Positions 17,507 to 26,745 are shown, counted from the first letter of the stretch. The stretch: 64,000 bases of DNA from Muribaculaceae bacterium (GCA_023667285.1 JAMPAK010000001.1:1061471-1125470), one strand, 5' to 3'. The notes: a model not told the origin generated them from the letters alone. Program-made: numbers and translations.

Positions 17507-17534
17507 TTTTAGTTGATGAAACAATCAACTAAAA
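17507..17534 (+). promoter_or_regulatory. 5' leader hairpin before the LEA-like gene
   Basis: TTTTAGTTGAT (17507-17517) is perfectly complementary to ATCAACTAAAA (17524-17534) around GAAACA. It lies 12 bases before the ATG and may be an operator or an mRNA-stabilising hairpin. Confidence 0.5.
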
Positions 17535-17546
17535 ACGACAATTATC

Positions 17547-17897
17547 ATGGAGAATAAGAATCAGACCATAGCAAATGCGGCCGCTGAGATTTCAAGCCAG
17601 GCAGCGAAGGTGAGCGCATCGGCAGCGAAGGTTGCAGCCGAGGCTGAGGTTAAGGCTCAGAAGGAGCAGATAGCCGACGGGGTTGAAGTAGCCAAGGAGG
17701 TAGCCGCTGAGAAGGCTGCTGAAACGAAGGAGACACTGTCAGAAAAAGCCGCTGACCTCAAGGATACTATAGCAGATAAGGCTGCTGACCTCAAAGAGAA
17801 GGCTGCACCGCTTGTAGACAAAGTTAAGTCCGGGGCAGCGAGCGCTCTTGAGTCAATCGCCAACACCGCTCACAATCTGTCGGACAAACTGAAATAA
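17547..17897 (+). CDS. Small LEA-like Ala/Lys/Glu-rich amphipathic protein
   Basis: The 116-residue protein has no signal peptide or membrane segment and consists of 11-residue-like repeats rich in Ala, Lys, Glu and Asp, e.g. SEKAADLKDTIADKAADLKEKAAP. This is the pattern of late-embryogenesis-abundant/apolipophorin-like helices, which are natively unfolded and associated with membranes or stress protection. The role here is not known. A perfect hairpin stands 12 bases before the ATG and a strong terminator follows, so it is a single-gene unit. Confidence 0.75.
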   Translation: MENKNQTIANAAAEISSQAAKVSASAAKVAAEAEVKAQKEQIADGVEVAKEVAAEKAAETKETLSEKAADLKDTIADKAADLKEKAAPLVDKVKSGAASALESIANTAHNLSDKLK

Positions 17898-17919
17898 GCA
17901 GTCATCCATAGAAGAAAAA

Positions 17920-17979
17920 TTACTGCCGTCCCCGGGACCCCTTAAACAAGGGCCATACGGGGGCGGTAAGTGTTTTTTT
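17920..17979. terminator. Terminator between converging LEA-like and porin genes
   Basis: TTAC.GCC.. (17920-17933) pairs with the segment GGGGGCGGTAA (17959-17969), with an inner CCCTT/AAGGG hairpin (17939-17943 / 17948-17952), followed by seven T (17973-17979) on the plus strand. The minus-strand gene ends directly beyond it. Confidence 0.7.
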
Positions 17980-19294
17980 AGAATGAGAACTGGCACATGG
18001 CGCCGATGCGGCGGGCGGTGCGATGACGGCCTGAGAAATTGGCGCGGAGACCCCAGTCGAACTCAGCGCCGAGCTGCATTCTGGGTGTAAGGTTCCAGAA
18101 GATATTTACAGCCGAGAAAATGCCGTAGCGATATTCATCAGGGGAGACGGCCTGAGAGGGAAGATAGCGGGTTTGGGAAGCCTGGGCGCTGACAAAGAGG
18201 TTAGGCTTGATGTTGTACTGCACACCAAGGCTCCATCCATAGGAGGCAGGGGCTATGAGGTGGCCGGGCTGCTCAGTGTCAGCAACAAGGTCATAGTTGC
18301 CAATGAGGAGGTCGCCGCCAAGGGAGGCGACACCATGTCCATAGTTTGCGGTGACGTATGTGGTGATCTGATTGTGTGGACGAGCCACAGAACTGAGCTG
18401 GACACCCCACCCTGCGCGATTGCAGTTTTTCTCTGTGAGAAGGTCGCGGTAAGAGAGCGTGCGGATGATGCCTGAGAGCCTGACATGCTGCCCGCGAGCC
18501 CATTCGTATTGCGCGAAGGCAGCCCAGTCTGGCATCCAGTTTGACACCTTCTCCACCTCATCAGTGTCAGGTCCCATGGCGGGGGAGGTCGGTGTCTCAG
18601 CCGAGAGGGCGAAGTACCATCTATTCTTCACCACGGGCATGTAGCGTACCAGGACAGAGGTGGGAGAAATCTTGTTGTTGGGTCCCTGCGCATCGACTGT
18701 AGGGGGGAGTGCGGCCGGGTCGGAGAATGTGGAGGAGGCATAGCCGACGGTGAAGTCGTTGATTATGGCATATGCTTTCTTGAGATGGAAGTCGCGCCCC
18801 TGATAGCCGTTGAAGTTAGCCTCGATGTAGAGCTGATAGTCTCCGAGAGATTTATTTCGGCCCAACACGCGGAAAAAGAGGGTCGATCCGGCTGGAGTGG
18901 TGTCAAACTGTCTCCGCTGTGCGGGATTAGGGGTCATTGGGATGAGAATGGGCGCAAATCCGGCAGCAGGGATGGCGCCACCCCAGTCATAGTAGCCACG
19001 CATGCGTACACATCCGCCTATTCCCATGGCCAGACCCGCATCCTTGCTCATGAAGAGGAAGTAAGGGGCTCCCGGATCCTGGAAATGCCTGAACTGGTCA
19101 TAATAGAACACAGAGATCTTCCGCCTGATGGAGTCGACCTGACGCTGCACCTCGTCAGGAGCCGGGCGTCCGTCGATAAACACTATCTTGTTTGATGCAG
19201 CTAGTGTGTCGTTGAACTGATCAGCCATGGGGTCGGCTGCCATGGCGGACAAAGCCGCCGTGGCAGTCAAAATGAACAAAACAAATCTATACAT
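17978..19294 (-). CDS. DcaP-like outer-membrane porin
   Basis: The 438-residue protein has a signal peptide (MYRFVLFILTATAALSAMAA), an N-terminal helical stretch (about 30-65, DEVQRQVDSIRRK) and a beta-barrel with alternating aromatic strands ending in a C-terminal Phe (CQFSF). This matches the DcaP trimeric porin family; DcaP of Acinetobacter has a coiled-coil N-terminus and carries small anions. The substrate here is not known. The gene lies downstream of the divergent dxs-like gene with a terminator between them. Confidence 0.72.
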   Translation of the reverse strand: MYRFVLFILTATAALSAMAADPMADQFNDTLAASNKIVFIDGRPAPDEVQRQVDSIRRKISVFYYDQFRHFQDPGAPYFLFMSKDAGLAMGIGGCVRMRGYYDWGGAIPAAGFAPILIPMTPNPAQRRQFDTTPAGSTLFFRVLGRNKSLGDYQLYIEANFNGYQGRDFHLKKAYAIINDFTVGYASSTFSDPAALPPTVDAQGPNNKISPTSVLVRYMPVVKNRWYFALSAETPTSPAMGPDTDEVEKVSNWMPDWAAFAQYEWARGQHVRLSGIIRTLSYRDLLTEKNCNRAGWGVQLSSVARPHNQITTYVTANYGHGVASLGGDLLIGNYDLVADTEQPGHLIAPASYGWSLGVQYNIKPNLFVSAQASQTRYLPSQAVSPDEYRYGIFSAVNIFWNLTPRMQLGAEFDWGLRANFSGRHRTARRIGAMCQFSF

Positions 19295-19301
19295 AAATCA
19301 A

Positions 19302-19350
19302 AGGGGCAATATGTGATGAACTTTATGAGAGTTTAACACACATTGCCCCT
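19302..19350 (-). terminator. Terminator after the dxs-like gene
   Basis: AGGGGCAAT (19302-19310) is complementary to ATTGCCCCT (19342-19350), extended by TGTG/CACA. On the minus strand it is followed by TTGATTTAT. It separates the dxs-like gene from the porin. Confidence 0.55.
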
Positions 19351-19370
19351 CGATGGTTCACGGGGAGATG

Positions 19371-21101
19371 TCAGAGTGCGGTCTCTGCTATCTGTGAGGG
19401 GGTGAGTCTGTTGGCCTTGAGGACATCAGCGACCTTGAAGCGGTCGAGGAACTCCTTCTTCAGCCCCAGGCATGTCACCTTCACTTCCTCTGCGGCGAGA
19501 TAGGCGGCCACCTTCTGACCGAAGCCGCCGTCGATGATGCCGTCCTCGACAGTGACGACATGGCTGAAGCCCTTGAGGGAGTCGAGAGTCTCGCGGTCGA
19601 CGTCAGAGAGGATTCGGGGATTGATGACCATCGGGTCTTTGCCCTGCTTGACAAGGATATCGGCGGCATCAAGGGCATTCTTGAGGAAGGGACCCTCGGC
19701 GATAATGGCTATCTCCCGGCCGGGGCGCACGACGTCATAGCGTGTGAATGGCTCAAGGACTGGGTGGTTCTGGTCGACGATGGAGCCTCCAGGGGTGCGG
19801 ATGACGACAGGACGCTCCGTCTGGCCGACGGCCCAATCGATCATCGCCTCATACTCCTGGCGCGAGGCCGGGGCAAGCATGAGGATGTTGGGGATGTTTG
19901 AGACCATGGCGATGTCGAAGAACCCGAGGTGGGTCATGTCGTTCATTCCAAAGACTGAGCCATAGAACTCCACGAAGACCACGGGGAGGTTGTTGATAGC
20001 CACATCGTGAGAGAGCTGGTCGTAGGCTCGCTGGAGGAATGTGGCCACGACACCCATGACGGGACGGGCGCCACCCTTGGCGAGGCCGGTGGCCATTGTC
20101 ACTGCATCCTGCTCGGCGATGCCAACGTCAATGAACTGACGGCCAGCCTGCGCCCTCTTCTCGGGTGTGAAGCCGATGGCGCCCGGAGTTCCGGCAGTCA
20201 TGGTGATGACGCGGCTGTCGTGGGCCATCTTCTCAAGCATCTTCATGGTGAAGATGTCGTCGTAGCTCTCAGCATATGAGGGGGATGAGAGGGCTCCGGT
20301 GTGGACGTCGAAGGGTGCAGAGAAGTGGAACCGCTCCTTGTGGGCCTCAGCCGGCGGGAGCCCCATGCCTTTCATGGTGTTGAGATGGACAAGCACAGCG
20401 TGAGGGGCATCCTTGACCATGCGGAAGGCGCGTATCAGCGAGTTGAGGTCGTTGCCGTCGCGGACGTAGACATACTCATAGCCGAGGGCTTTGAAAATGT
20501 TTTCGGGGTCAGTGCCGTTGCTGTCGCGAAGAACCTTGAGGTGGTGATAGAGTGAGCCGTGATTCTCAGCGATGGACATCTGATTGTCGTTGAGCACGAT
20601 GATTATGTTTGAACCGAGTTCAGGAGCATAATTCAGTGCCTCGAGAGCCATGCCGCCTCCCAGCGAGGCATCGCCGATGAAGGCCACGACATTCTCCTTA
20701 CCGCCTGAGAGGTCGCGCGCCTTGGCGAGCCCGGTGGCCAGTGCTATCGAGGTGGAGGTATGGCCTACCTCGAAGAGGTCATATTCGCTTTCACGGGGAC
20801 AGGTGTAGCCAGTCACCTCATCATAGCGGGTCGGGTCGATGAAGGCGCCGATACGTCCGGTGAGCATCTTGTGGACATAACTCTGGTGAGAGACGTCGAA
20901 TACAATCTTGTCCTCAGGTGCGTTGAATACGTAGTGAAGAGCCACGGTAGCCTCGACAACACCGAGGTTGGGACCAACGTGACCGCCGTGGGCGGCGAGT
21001 TTCCTGACAAGGATAGCGCGGAGCTCATCGCTGAGATGGGCGAGTTCCTCGACATTGAGTCTCTTGATATCTTCAGGTGATTTGATAGTGCTTGGATCCA
21101 T
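19371..21101 (-). CDS. dxs: Divergent 1-deoxy-D-xylulose-5-phosphate synthase-like transketolase
   Basis: The 576-residue protein has the DXS arrangement: thiamine diphosphate domain (GDASLGGGMALEALN near 142-156, NDNQMSI), pyrimidine-binding domain with the catalytic Glu (DVGIAEQDAVT), and C-terminal transketolase domain (VTVEDGIIDGGFG). DXS makes the first MEP-pathway metabolite from pyruvate and glyceraldehyde 3-phosphate. It is shorter than canonical DXS (about 620-640) and differs at conserved sites: AEQD for AEQH, EFYGS for the Arg-containing DRAGI, and GMNDMTHLG for GADGxTHQG. It may be a second DXS-like enzyme of altered specificity; a canonical dxs could lie elsewhere. Symbol is by family only. 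Confidence 0.78.
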   Translation of the reverse strand: MDPSTIKSPEDIKRLNVEELAHLSDELRAILVRKLAAHGGHVGPNLGVVEATVALHYVFNAPEDKIVFDVSHQSYVHKMLTGRIGAFIDPTRYDEVTGYTCPRESEYDLFEVGHTSTSIALATGLAKARDLSGGKENVVAFIGDASLGGGMALEALNYAPELGSNIIIVLNDNQMSIAENHGSLYHHLKVLRDSNGTDPENIFKALGYEYVYVRDGNDLNSLIRAFRMVKDAPHAVLVHLNTMKGMGLPPAEAHKERFHFSAPFDVHTGALSSPSYAESYDDIFTMKMLEKMAHDSRVITMTAGTPGAIGFTPEKRAQAGRQFIDVGIAEQDAVTMATGLAKGGARPVMGVVATFLQRAYDQLSHDVAINNLPVVFVEFYGSVFGMNDMTHLGFFDIAMVSNIPNILMLAPASRQEYEAMIDWAVGQTERPVVIRTPGGSIVDQNHPVLEPFTRYDVVRPGREIAIIAEGPFLKNALDAADILVKQGKDPMVINPRILSDVDRETLDSLKGFSHVVTVEDGIIDGGFGQKVAAYLAAEEVKVTCLGLKKEFLDRFKVADVLKANRLTPSQIAETAL

Positions 21102-21201
21102 ATTTGATGATTATAATTTCTACTTATAGATAACGGTGTGAGGCATAAGTATGTTTTACCAAAATTATGGCAAAATATACCAAAACCCCATAATTTTTTT
21201 G

Positions 21202-21209
21202 TAACTTTG
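21202..21209 (+). promoter_or_regulatory. -7 box of the beta-barrel gene
   Basis: TAACTTTG matches TAnnTTTG and lies 50 bases before the ATG at 21260. The -33 region has no clear TTTG. Confidence 0.5.
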
Positions 21210-21259
21210 CGCCATCATTATCACATAAGTTACTCACATTTCACAAAATTTCACAAGTC

Positions 21260-21994
21260 ATGAAGAAAATCTTAATCATGCTATGTGCCGCTGTGGGCTT
21301 GTTTGTGGCATCGTCTCAGACAAGCGCCCAGGGACTCGGAATCGGCAATCACCTGGGGCTTGACCTCGGTGTGGGCACCACCGGTATCAGCGTTGAGGCA
21401 TCGACCCCTATCACACAGTTTGTACAGGCCCGCCTCGGTGTCAGCATCATGCCCGGCATCAACTTCCATGTGGACTCAGAGGTTGAGTTTGACACCCCCA
21501 TGGGAACACAGTACTCAGACCTTGACCTGGACGGCTCGCTGAAGCGTGTGCAGGGTTCACTCATCTTTAACGTCTACCCCCTGGGCAACCGCTTCCCTCT
21601 GTTCATCGCAGTGGGTGGATATCTCGGAGGCAAGGATGTTGTGGGCATCAAGGGATATGCTCCTGAGGCAGCAGGCATGAATGGTTTTGTTGAGGTGGGC
21701 GACTATCAACTTCCTCTCGATGCCACCGGCCACGCCAAGGGTGCACTCCGTGTGAACAATTTCCGCCCCTATATCGGCATCGGTACAGGCCGTCCCTGCC
21801 CACTCGGACGTGTCAACTTCATGTGGGAGCTCGGTGTGCAGTTCCAGAAGAAGCCTTATCTTTATGACGACATCAACAAGGAGAAAATCGATATAGCCTC
21901 TGTGATGGGCGAGGATGACACATTCCAGAAGATTATGGATAAGCTCACTGTCTACCCTGTGCTTAAATTCACACTCTCAGGCCGTCTGTTCTAA
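21260..21994 (+). CDS. Outer-membrane beta-barrel protein of unknown function
   Basis: The 244-residue protein has a signal peptide (MKKILIMLCAAVGLFVASSQTSAQ) and a small barrel built from alternating hydrophobic strands (LGLDLGVGTTGISVEAST, FVQARLGVSIMPG) ending in a terminal Phe (TLSGRLF), as expected for insertion by the BAM complex. It resembles the general outer-membrane beta-barrel/porin-like group of Bacteroidota. No specific family is recognised. Its terminator is embedded in the end of the convergent tolC gene. Confidence 0.75.
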   Translation: MKKILIMLCAAVGLFVASSQTSAQGLGIGNHLGLDLGVGTTGISVEASTPITQFVQARLGVSIMPGINFHVDSEVEFDTPMGTQYSDLDLDGSLKRVQGSLIFNVYPLGNRFPLFIAVGGYLGGKDVVGIKGYAPEAAGMNGFVEVGDYQLPLDATGHAKGALRVNNFRPYIGIGTGRPCPLGRVNFMWELGVQFQKKPYLYDDINKEKIDIASVMGEDDTFQKIMDKLTVYPVLKFTLSGRLF

Positions 21995-22010
21995 TCAGAT
22001 CCGCCCCGAA

Positions 22011-23501
22011 TCACTCCCCTCTCACGGCCGTGATGAAATCGGCCGTGAGGGGGGTGTCTGTTTTATAGTCCCAGAGGGTCAGCGAGCGCAGCTGGTAGAA
22101 GTAATACCAGTAAGAGTAGAGTTCGCTGATGTATTCCCTGCGTGTCTCGTCCTTCTTCACCTGGGAGTCGTTGAGGTCGAGGGTGGAGATCTTTCCTATG
22201 AGATATGTCTCGACGTTTGTGTCGTAGCGGCGGCGGGCAATCTCGTCGGCGCGGGCCGCGAGAGCCAGCTGTCCCCTCTGGTTGTTGAAGCGCTCGACGA
22301 GGATGAAGATGTCTTGCGAGAAATTCTGCGACTCCTGCCTCAGACGGCTGGCCACCACTTGACGGTTACTCTCAGCCACCTTGACCTTTCCGGCCCGCTT
22401 GCCCCAGTCGAGAATCGGTATCTTGACGCCAATCTCTACCACCTGATTGTCTTTCAAAGGGCTGTAGGCATCGCGTACCTGTGTGCCGACGCCGGTGAAA
22501 CCCACTTGGGCGTATAGGTCTATGCGGCGGCGGTCTCCCTTGGCCTTGGCCACTTCATAGTCAGCCTCAAGCTGGCGGCGACGTATGTTGTGTGAGAATT
22601 TGTTGCGTTCAAGAGCCTTGGAGAGTGCGTCGGCATATGTCACCTCCACCTCAGGGATGCCGTCAGGGAGGACAGGCTCTATGAGGGTTCCCTCGCCGTA
22701 GTCAAGTAGGGAGATGAGGCGGAACATATGGCTCTTCATATTGCTCTCAGCCTCTGTGAGGGCCGAGCGGGCCGTGAGTTCATTGAGTTCCATCTGGAGT
22801 AGGTCGTTGCCGCTGATGCGCCCCATCTCGCGCTTGACCTTTGCCACCTCGAGGAGCCTCGTGGCGTTGCTGAGGTTCTGGCGCTCAATCTCGACGGCCT
22901 CGCGGGCGGAGAGGAGGTTGAAGAAGTATGTGATGGTGGTCATGGCTACCTCCTCGGTGGCACTGAGGAACTTGGCCTTTGCCTCCTCGAATCGTACGGG
23001 CTCGATGCGCCGGCTCCACTTCACGGTGTTTGCTGCGAAGATGGGCTGGTTGAGTGTCAGAGCCACGGGGATGGACATGAATCTGTTGTACTTAGCGTCG
23101 CTGAGCTGGCGCATGTAGTCTAACTGAGAGTTGATGGAGAGGGTACCCCCCGTGGCCCAGATGTTCTGAGTCACGGACAGGGTGCCGACGATGTCCATGT
23201 AGTTGTTGCGCACGAAGGAGAACTCACCGTCCTGATTCTGATAGAGAGAGTATTTCTTGCTGTAGCTCGGGAGAGTGGCCTCGAAAGTCACCTCAGGGAG
23301 GAGCTCGGCGCGATATGTGCGATATTGCCAGTAGGCTGTGCGGAGCTCGTTGAGCGCCACGGCCGCATCGACGCTTCTGGACCTGGCGCGGGCCACGGCA
23401 TCGTCGAGGGTCAGCACAACTGGCTGAACCTCAGACTGCGCCCGGCTGCAGGGCACGTACATGAGTATTACTGACAGAATCAGAATTTGAATAATCTTCA
23501 T
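22011..23501 (-). CDS. TolC-family outer-membrane efflux protein
   Basis: The protein of 496 residues from ATG 23501 has a signal peptide (MKIIQILILSVILMYVPCSRAQ) and two repeats of the outer-membrane efflux domain with long helices and short barrel strands, typical of the TolC channel that spans the outer membrane as a trimer. ATGs at 23510 and 23528 are also in frame; the 23528 start overlaps the stop of the permease gene and may allow coupling. It is the last gene of the adaptor-ATPase-permease-permease-TolC operon, supplying the exit duct. Confidence 0.88.
   Translation of the reverse strand: MKIIQILILSVILMYVPCSRAQSEVQPVVLTLDDAVARARSRSVDAAVALNELRTAYWQYRTYRAELLPEVTFEATLPSYSKKYSLYQNQDGEFSFVRNNYMDIVGTLSVTQNIWATGGTLSINSQLDYMRQLSDAKYNRFMSIPVALTLNQPIFAANTVKWSRRIEPVRFEEAKAKFLSATEEVAMTTITYFFNLLSAREAVEIERQNLSNATRLLEVAKVKREMGRISGNDLLQMELNELTARSALTEAESNMKSHMFRLISLLDYGEGTLIEPVLPDGIPEVEVTYADALSKALERNKFSHNIRRRQLEADYEVAKAKGDRRRIDLYAQVGFTGVGTQVRDAYSPLKDNQVVEIGVKIPILDWGKRAGKVKVAESNRQVVASRLRQESQNFSQDIFILVERFNNQRGQLALAARADEIARRRYDTNVETYLIGKISTLDLNDSQVKKDETRREYISELYSYWYYFYQLRSLTLWDYKTDTPLTADFITAVRGE
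22016..22064 (+). terminator. Terminator of the barrel gene inside the convergent tolC-like gene
   Basis: CTCACGGCCG (22021-22030) and CGGCCGTGAG (22040-22049), extended by CCC/GGG, form a strong stem; TGTCTGTTTTATA follows on the plus strand. The stem encodes the last residues (LTADFITAVRG) of the minus-strand gene. Confidence 0.65.
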
Positions 23502-23520
23502 ATCAATCATTTTGAGGCCG

Positions 23521-24792
23521 TCACTCATCCTTCAGGGCTATGGCGGGTTCTATCCTCATGGCCCGGCGCGCGGGAATCCATATGCCTGCGGCCACGATGA
23601 GGGAGATGGAGAGGATTGTGACGAGGGCATTGAGGATTCTGTCCCGGAGGCTGAGGAAATCATCGGAGTAGACCGTCATATCGTTCACTTCATAGTAATC
23701 TATGAGCCATATCAGGCCGGCGGCTATGATGACGGCCACCGCGAGCAGGATGAAGCCCTCGGCAATCAGAGAGCGGAACACGGATGTCCTCGAGGCGCCG
23801 AAACTCATGCGCAGGGCTATCTCAGGCACACGGCAGCGGGTGCGATACCAGAATGTCCCGAGCAGCCCCAGGAAGAGGTTGGCCAATAGGAACACCATTA
23901 TTGCAGTGAATCTGGTGATGGTGTTGTTGACCTTCCCTTCATCTGCGTGCATGAGATCAGAGAATGGGCGGACATCGTTGAAATAGTATCTGCCTACATG
24001 AAACTGCTTCTTGAAATCACTCCTCAGGCGCTCGGCAAAACCCTTGTCAGCCTCCGGGGACACACGGATGGCAATTTCTGAGAATGGTTTGGGCTTGTCC
24101 GCTCCGGCCAAGGCCAGGGAATAGCGGTCGAGCATATTGTAGCGGTTGCGTTTCACTTGATTGATGACACCGACGAGCTCATAGTTTCTGTCGGACATCA
24201 AAAAGCGGTGTCCCAAAAGCCGGTATGGGTCAGTGGGGGCGCCATCAACGATAGAGTCGCGCATAGCCACAACCTCAGGAGAGATCATCATCCAGTCACT
24301 GCTCCTCTCAGCGAGCTCTGCCAACTGCTCAGGGGTCTCGCCACGTGGTCCGGTGACACGAAACACTCTGAAATAACCTGGGTTTACCCGTCCGATGCGG
24401 ATGCCTCTTGCGGAGCCGCCTCCATAACTGACAGAGTCGTCATCAATGTCAGTGATGCTTGACAATGACATAGAGCCGGAGAAGGGCTGCACACCGTCGC
24501 GCGAGTGAGAGATGGCCTCAACACCGGGATAGCGAGCAAGGCGGTCGAGCAGTTCGGCAACCATATCATCCTTTGACATGCCTTCATATTCAGGGGCGAC
24601 GTCGCCTCCGTTTCCGATATTGACCTGATATACCCTCTCGATGTCAAATCCATGAGGCTCTTTCAGGGGCTTGTAGGTCTGCGAGAGGAGATCGATTATA
24701 AACCATGTGACGACTGTGAGGATGGAGAGCTCGATGATGAGCCACAGATTAGGGCGCCACTGCCTCAGCATCTGTTTTATCAATAGTTTCAT
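23521..24792 (-). CDS. MacB-like ABC transporter permease (second)
   Basis: The 423-residue protein has the MacB topology: one N-terminal membrane helix (about 20-38), a large periplasmic domain (about 45-280), then an FtsX domain with three helices (about 295-405) ending near MRIEPAIALKDE. MacB-type transporters do not pump across the membrane directly but drive the periplasmic adaptor and TolC. It overlaps the first permease gene by four bases and TolC by eight. Having two different permeases suggests a heterodimer. Confidence 0.87.
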   Translation of the reverse strand: MKLLIKQMLRQWRPNLWLIIELSILTVVTWFIIDLLSQTYKPLKEPHGFDIERVYQVNIGNGGDVAPEYEGMSKDDMVAELLDRLARYPGVEAISHSRDGVQPFSGSMSLSSITDIDDDSVSYGGGSARGIRIGRVNPGYFRVFRVTGPRGETPEQLAELAERSSDWMMISPEVVAMRDSIVDGAPTDPYRLLGHRFLMSDRNYELVGVINQVKRNRYNMLDRYSLALAGADKPKPFSEIAIRVSPEADKGFAERLRSDFKKQFHVGRYYFNDVRPFSDLMHADEGKVNNTITRFTAIMVFLLANLFLGLLGTFWYRTRCRVPEIALRMSFGASRTSVFRSLIAEGFILLAVAVIIAAGLIWLIDYYEVNDMTVYSDDFLSLRDRILNALVTILSISLIVAAGIWIPARRAMRIEPAIALKDE

Positions 24793-26060
24793 ACTCTCTT
24801 ATTTAATGCCTCAACCGGGTTGACGCGCGCCGCTTTGAGGGAAGGCACACCTGAGCTGAGAAGATTTAACACAAAACATACCACAAGGGCCATGAGGAAA
24901 ATGCGCCAGCTGAACAGCGCTCCGAGGGGAAGGCTAACCTCGGCCATGGGGTGGTTCCATCCCTGGTCGATAAGATTTCCGGCAAAGAGCCATGCGAAGA
25001 GCATGCACAGCCCCAGGCCTATCGCGCCACCGATGAGTGTCATCACGAAGTTCTCGGAGAGGAGCTCTGAGAAGATTTCCCAACGGGTGGCTCCAAAGGC
25101 ACGGCGCACCCCTATCTCATGACGGCGGCGCTCCAGGCGACCGCGCATCATGCTTGAGAGGTTTATGGACGGGACAATCAGGAAGACTGCCACCAGAATC
25201 CACCAGAACCGGCGCTCGCCGTCGGCGTCAGAGCCAAACTCCTTGGCCTTGAGGGATGCCACATCAAACGGGACATCCTCTGCCTCGACACGCTTCCATC
25301 CGCCCATGGCGTCGAGCTCGCGGTTCATGGCGTCGAGGTTGGAGCGGGCCTGGCGCTTGACGGTCTCCACGGCCTCGGCTGAGGGGCAGAGTATCACGGC
25401 GGCATATTGGCCTGCGAAGTCATTGATGCGCGCCTCCTCACCCCCTGAGCCGGGGAGATCGTTCACGATCCACAGTTGAGCATAGCTCATGTTCATCAAC
25501 GGAGAGACATCGGCCACAACGCCCTTGACGATATATGGTTTGCTCGACACCCTTACGGTTTTGCCTATGGCCTGTTCGTTTCCACCGAAGAGCTTGCGGG
25601 CCATATACTCAGTGAGGATGGCCACATTGGCTCCTGAGGCCACTTCCTCGTCAGAGAAGGTCCTGCCTGCACGGACGGGGTGGTCGAAGATGCGCCAGTA
25701 GTTGGCGTCGGTCGTCCTCACGTCGGCCACAGACATGTCTGAACCATCGGTCTCCACATCTGTGGTCCCGAACCAGGCCGAACAGACAGAGACCATCTCG
25801 GCTGAGGGGAGATTGCCGTAAAGGCGGTCGACAGCGAGCCTCCCAAGCCCGGAGCCTCTCCACGTGTTTCCGTCAGTCAGCATGATGTGGTTGTCATAAA
25901 GGATGCGGCTACGGTTTGACTCCGGGGAGTATGCGGCCTCGGTGAGGTCGCCTATGATGCTGATCATCATCACCAGCAGCAGGCAAAGGGATGTCCCAAT
26001 GACTGACAGCCACCCCATCACCGGCTCTGACTTAAGATTGTATAAAGTTTGCTTTATCAT
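24789..26060 (-). CDS. MacB-like ABC transporter permease (first)
   Basis: This 423-residue protein has the same plan as its neighbour: N-terminal helix (about 14-40), MacB periplasmic core domain, and a C-terminal FtsX domain with the signature GVRRAFGATRWEI and the end SLKAARVNPVEALNKRV. It follows the ATPase gene by seven bases and overlaps the second permease, so a heterodimeric membrane core is likely. Substrate is unknown. Confidence 0.88.
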   Translation of the reverse strand: MIKQTLYNLKSEPVMGWLSVIGTSLCLLLVMMISIIGDLTEAAYSPESNRSRILYDNHIMLTDGNTWRGSGLGRLAVDRLYGNLPSAEMVSVCSAWFGTTDVETDGSDMSVADVRTTDANYWRIFDHPVRAGRTFSDEEVASGANVAILTEYMARKLFGGNEQAIGKTVRVSSKPYIVKGVVADVSPLMNMSYAQLWIVNDLPGSGGEEARINDFAGQYAAVILCPSAEAVETVKRQARSNLDAMNRELDAMGGWKRVEAEDVPFDVASLKAKEFGSDADGERRFWWILVAVFLIVPSINLSSMMRGRLERRRHEIGVRRAFGATRWEIFSELLSENFVMTLIGGAIGLGLCMLFAWLFAGNLIDQGWNHPMAEVSLPLGALFSWRIFLMALVVCFVLNLLSSGVPSLKAARVNPVEALNKRV

Positions 26061-26067
26061 GGCGTTC

Positions 26068-26745
26068 TCAGCTTATCTGGCGTCCGTCAAAGAATCTCAC
26101 TATACGGTCTGTCTCCTTGGCCTGCGCCTCGTTGTGGGTCACCATGAGAATGGTGCGCCCGTCGCGCTTGTTAAGGTTGTGGAGGAGTTCCATCACGTCT
26201 GCGCCCATTTTGGAGTCGAGATTGCCGGTTGGCTCATCGGCAAGGATTATTTCGGGGTCACCGACGATGGCGCGTGCTATGGCGACGCGCTGGCACTGTC
26301 CGCCTGAGAGCTGGGATGGCATGTGGCGTGCGCGATGTGTGAGGCCGACATGCTCCAGCATCTGACGCACCTTGTGGCGGCGGTCGCTGTCGGACAGTCC
26401 TTTACGATAGGTCAGCGGGAGGAGGACGTTGTCGAAGACGCTGAGCGAGGGAATGAGGTGGAAACTCTGGAATACGAACCCGAGATTGCGGTTGCGGAAG
26501 TGAGCGAGGGCCGAGTCTCCCATAGCGGGGCCAATCAGGGTGCCTGCCAGCTCTACGGTGCCTGAGGTGGGACGGTCAAGGAGCCCTACGATATTGAGGA
26601 GTGTGGACTTCCCACAGCCGGAAGGGCCCATGACAGATACGAACTCACCTTTGCTGACTTCAAGATTCACATTCTCGAGGGCCTGTGTCTCTATCTCGTC
26701 TGTGCGATAGATTTTGTTTACTTCCTTCAGTCTGATTATATGCAT
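26068..26745 (-). CDS. ABC transporter ATP-binding protein (MacB/LolD type)
   Basis: The 225-residue ATPase shows the Walker A motif GPSGCGKST, the signature LSGGQCQRVAIARA, Walker B IILADEPTGNLDS and the switch His (MVTHN). It belongs to the LolD/MacB branch that powers FtsX-type permeases. It is the second gene in the operon, between the adaptor and the two permeases. Confidence 0.93.
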   Translation of the reverse strand: MHIIRLKEVNKIYRTDEIETQALENVNLEVSKGEFVSVMGPSGCGKSTLLNIVGLLDRPTSGTVELAGTLIGPAMGDSALAHFRNRNLGFVFQSFHLIPSLSVFDNVLLPLTYRKGLSDSDRRHKVRQMLEHVGLTHRARHMPSQLSGGQCQRVAIARAIVGDPEIILADEPTGNLDSKMGADVMELLHNLNKRDGRTILMVTHNEAQAKETDRIVRFFDGRQIS

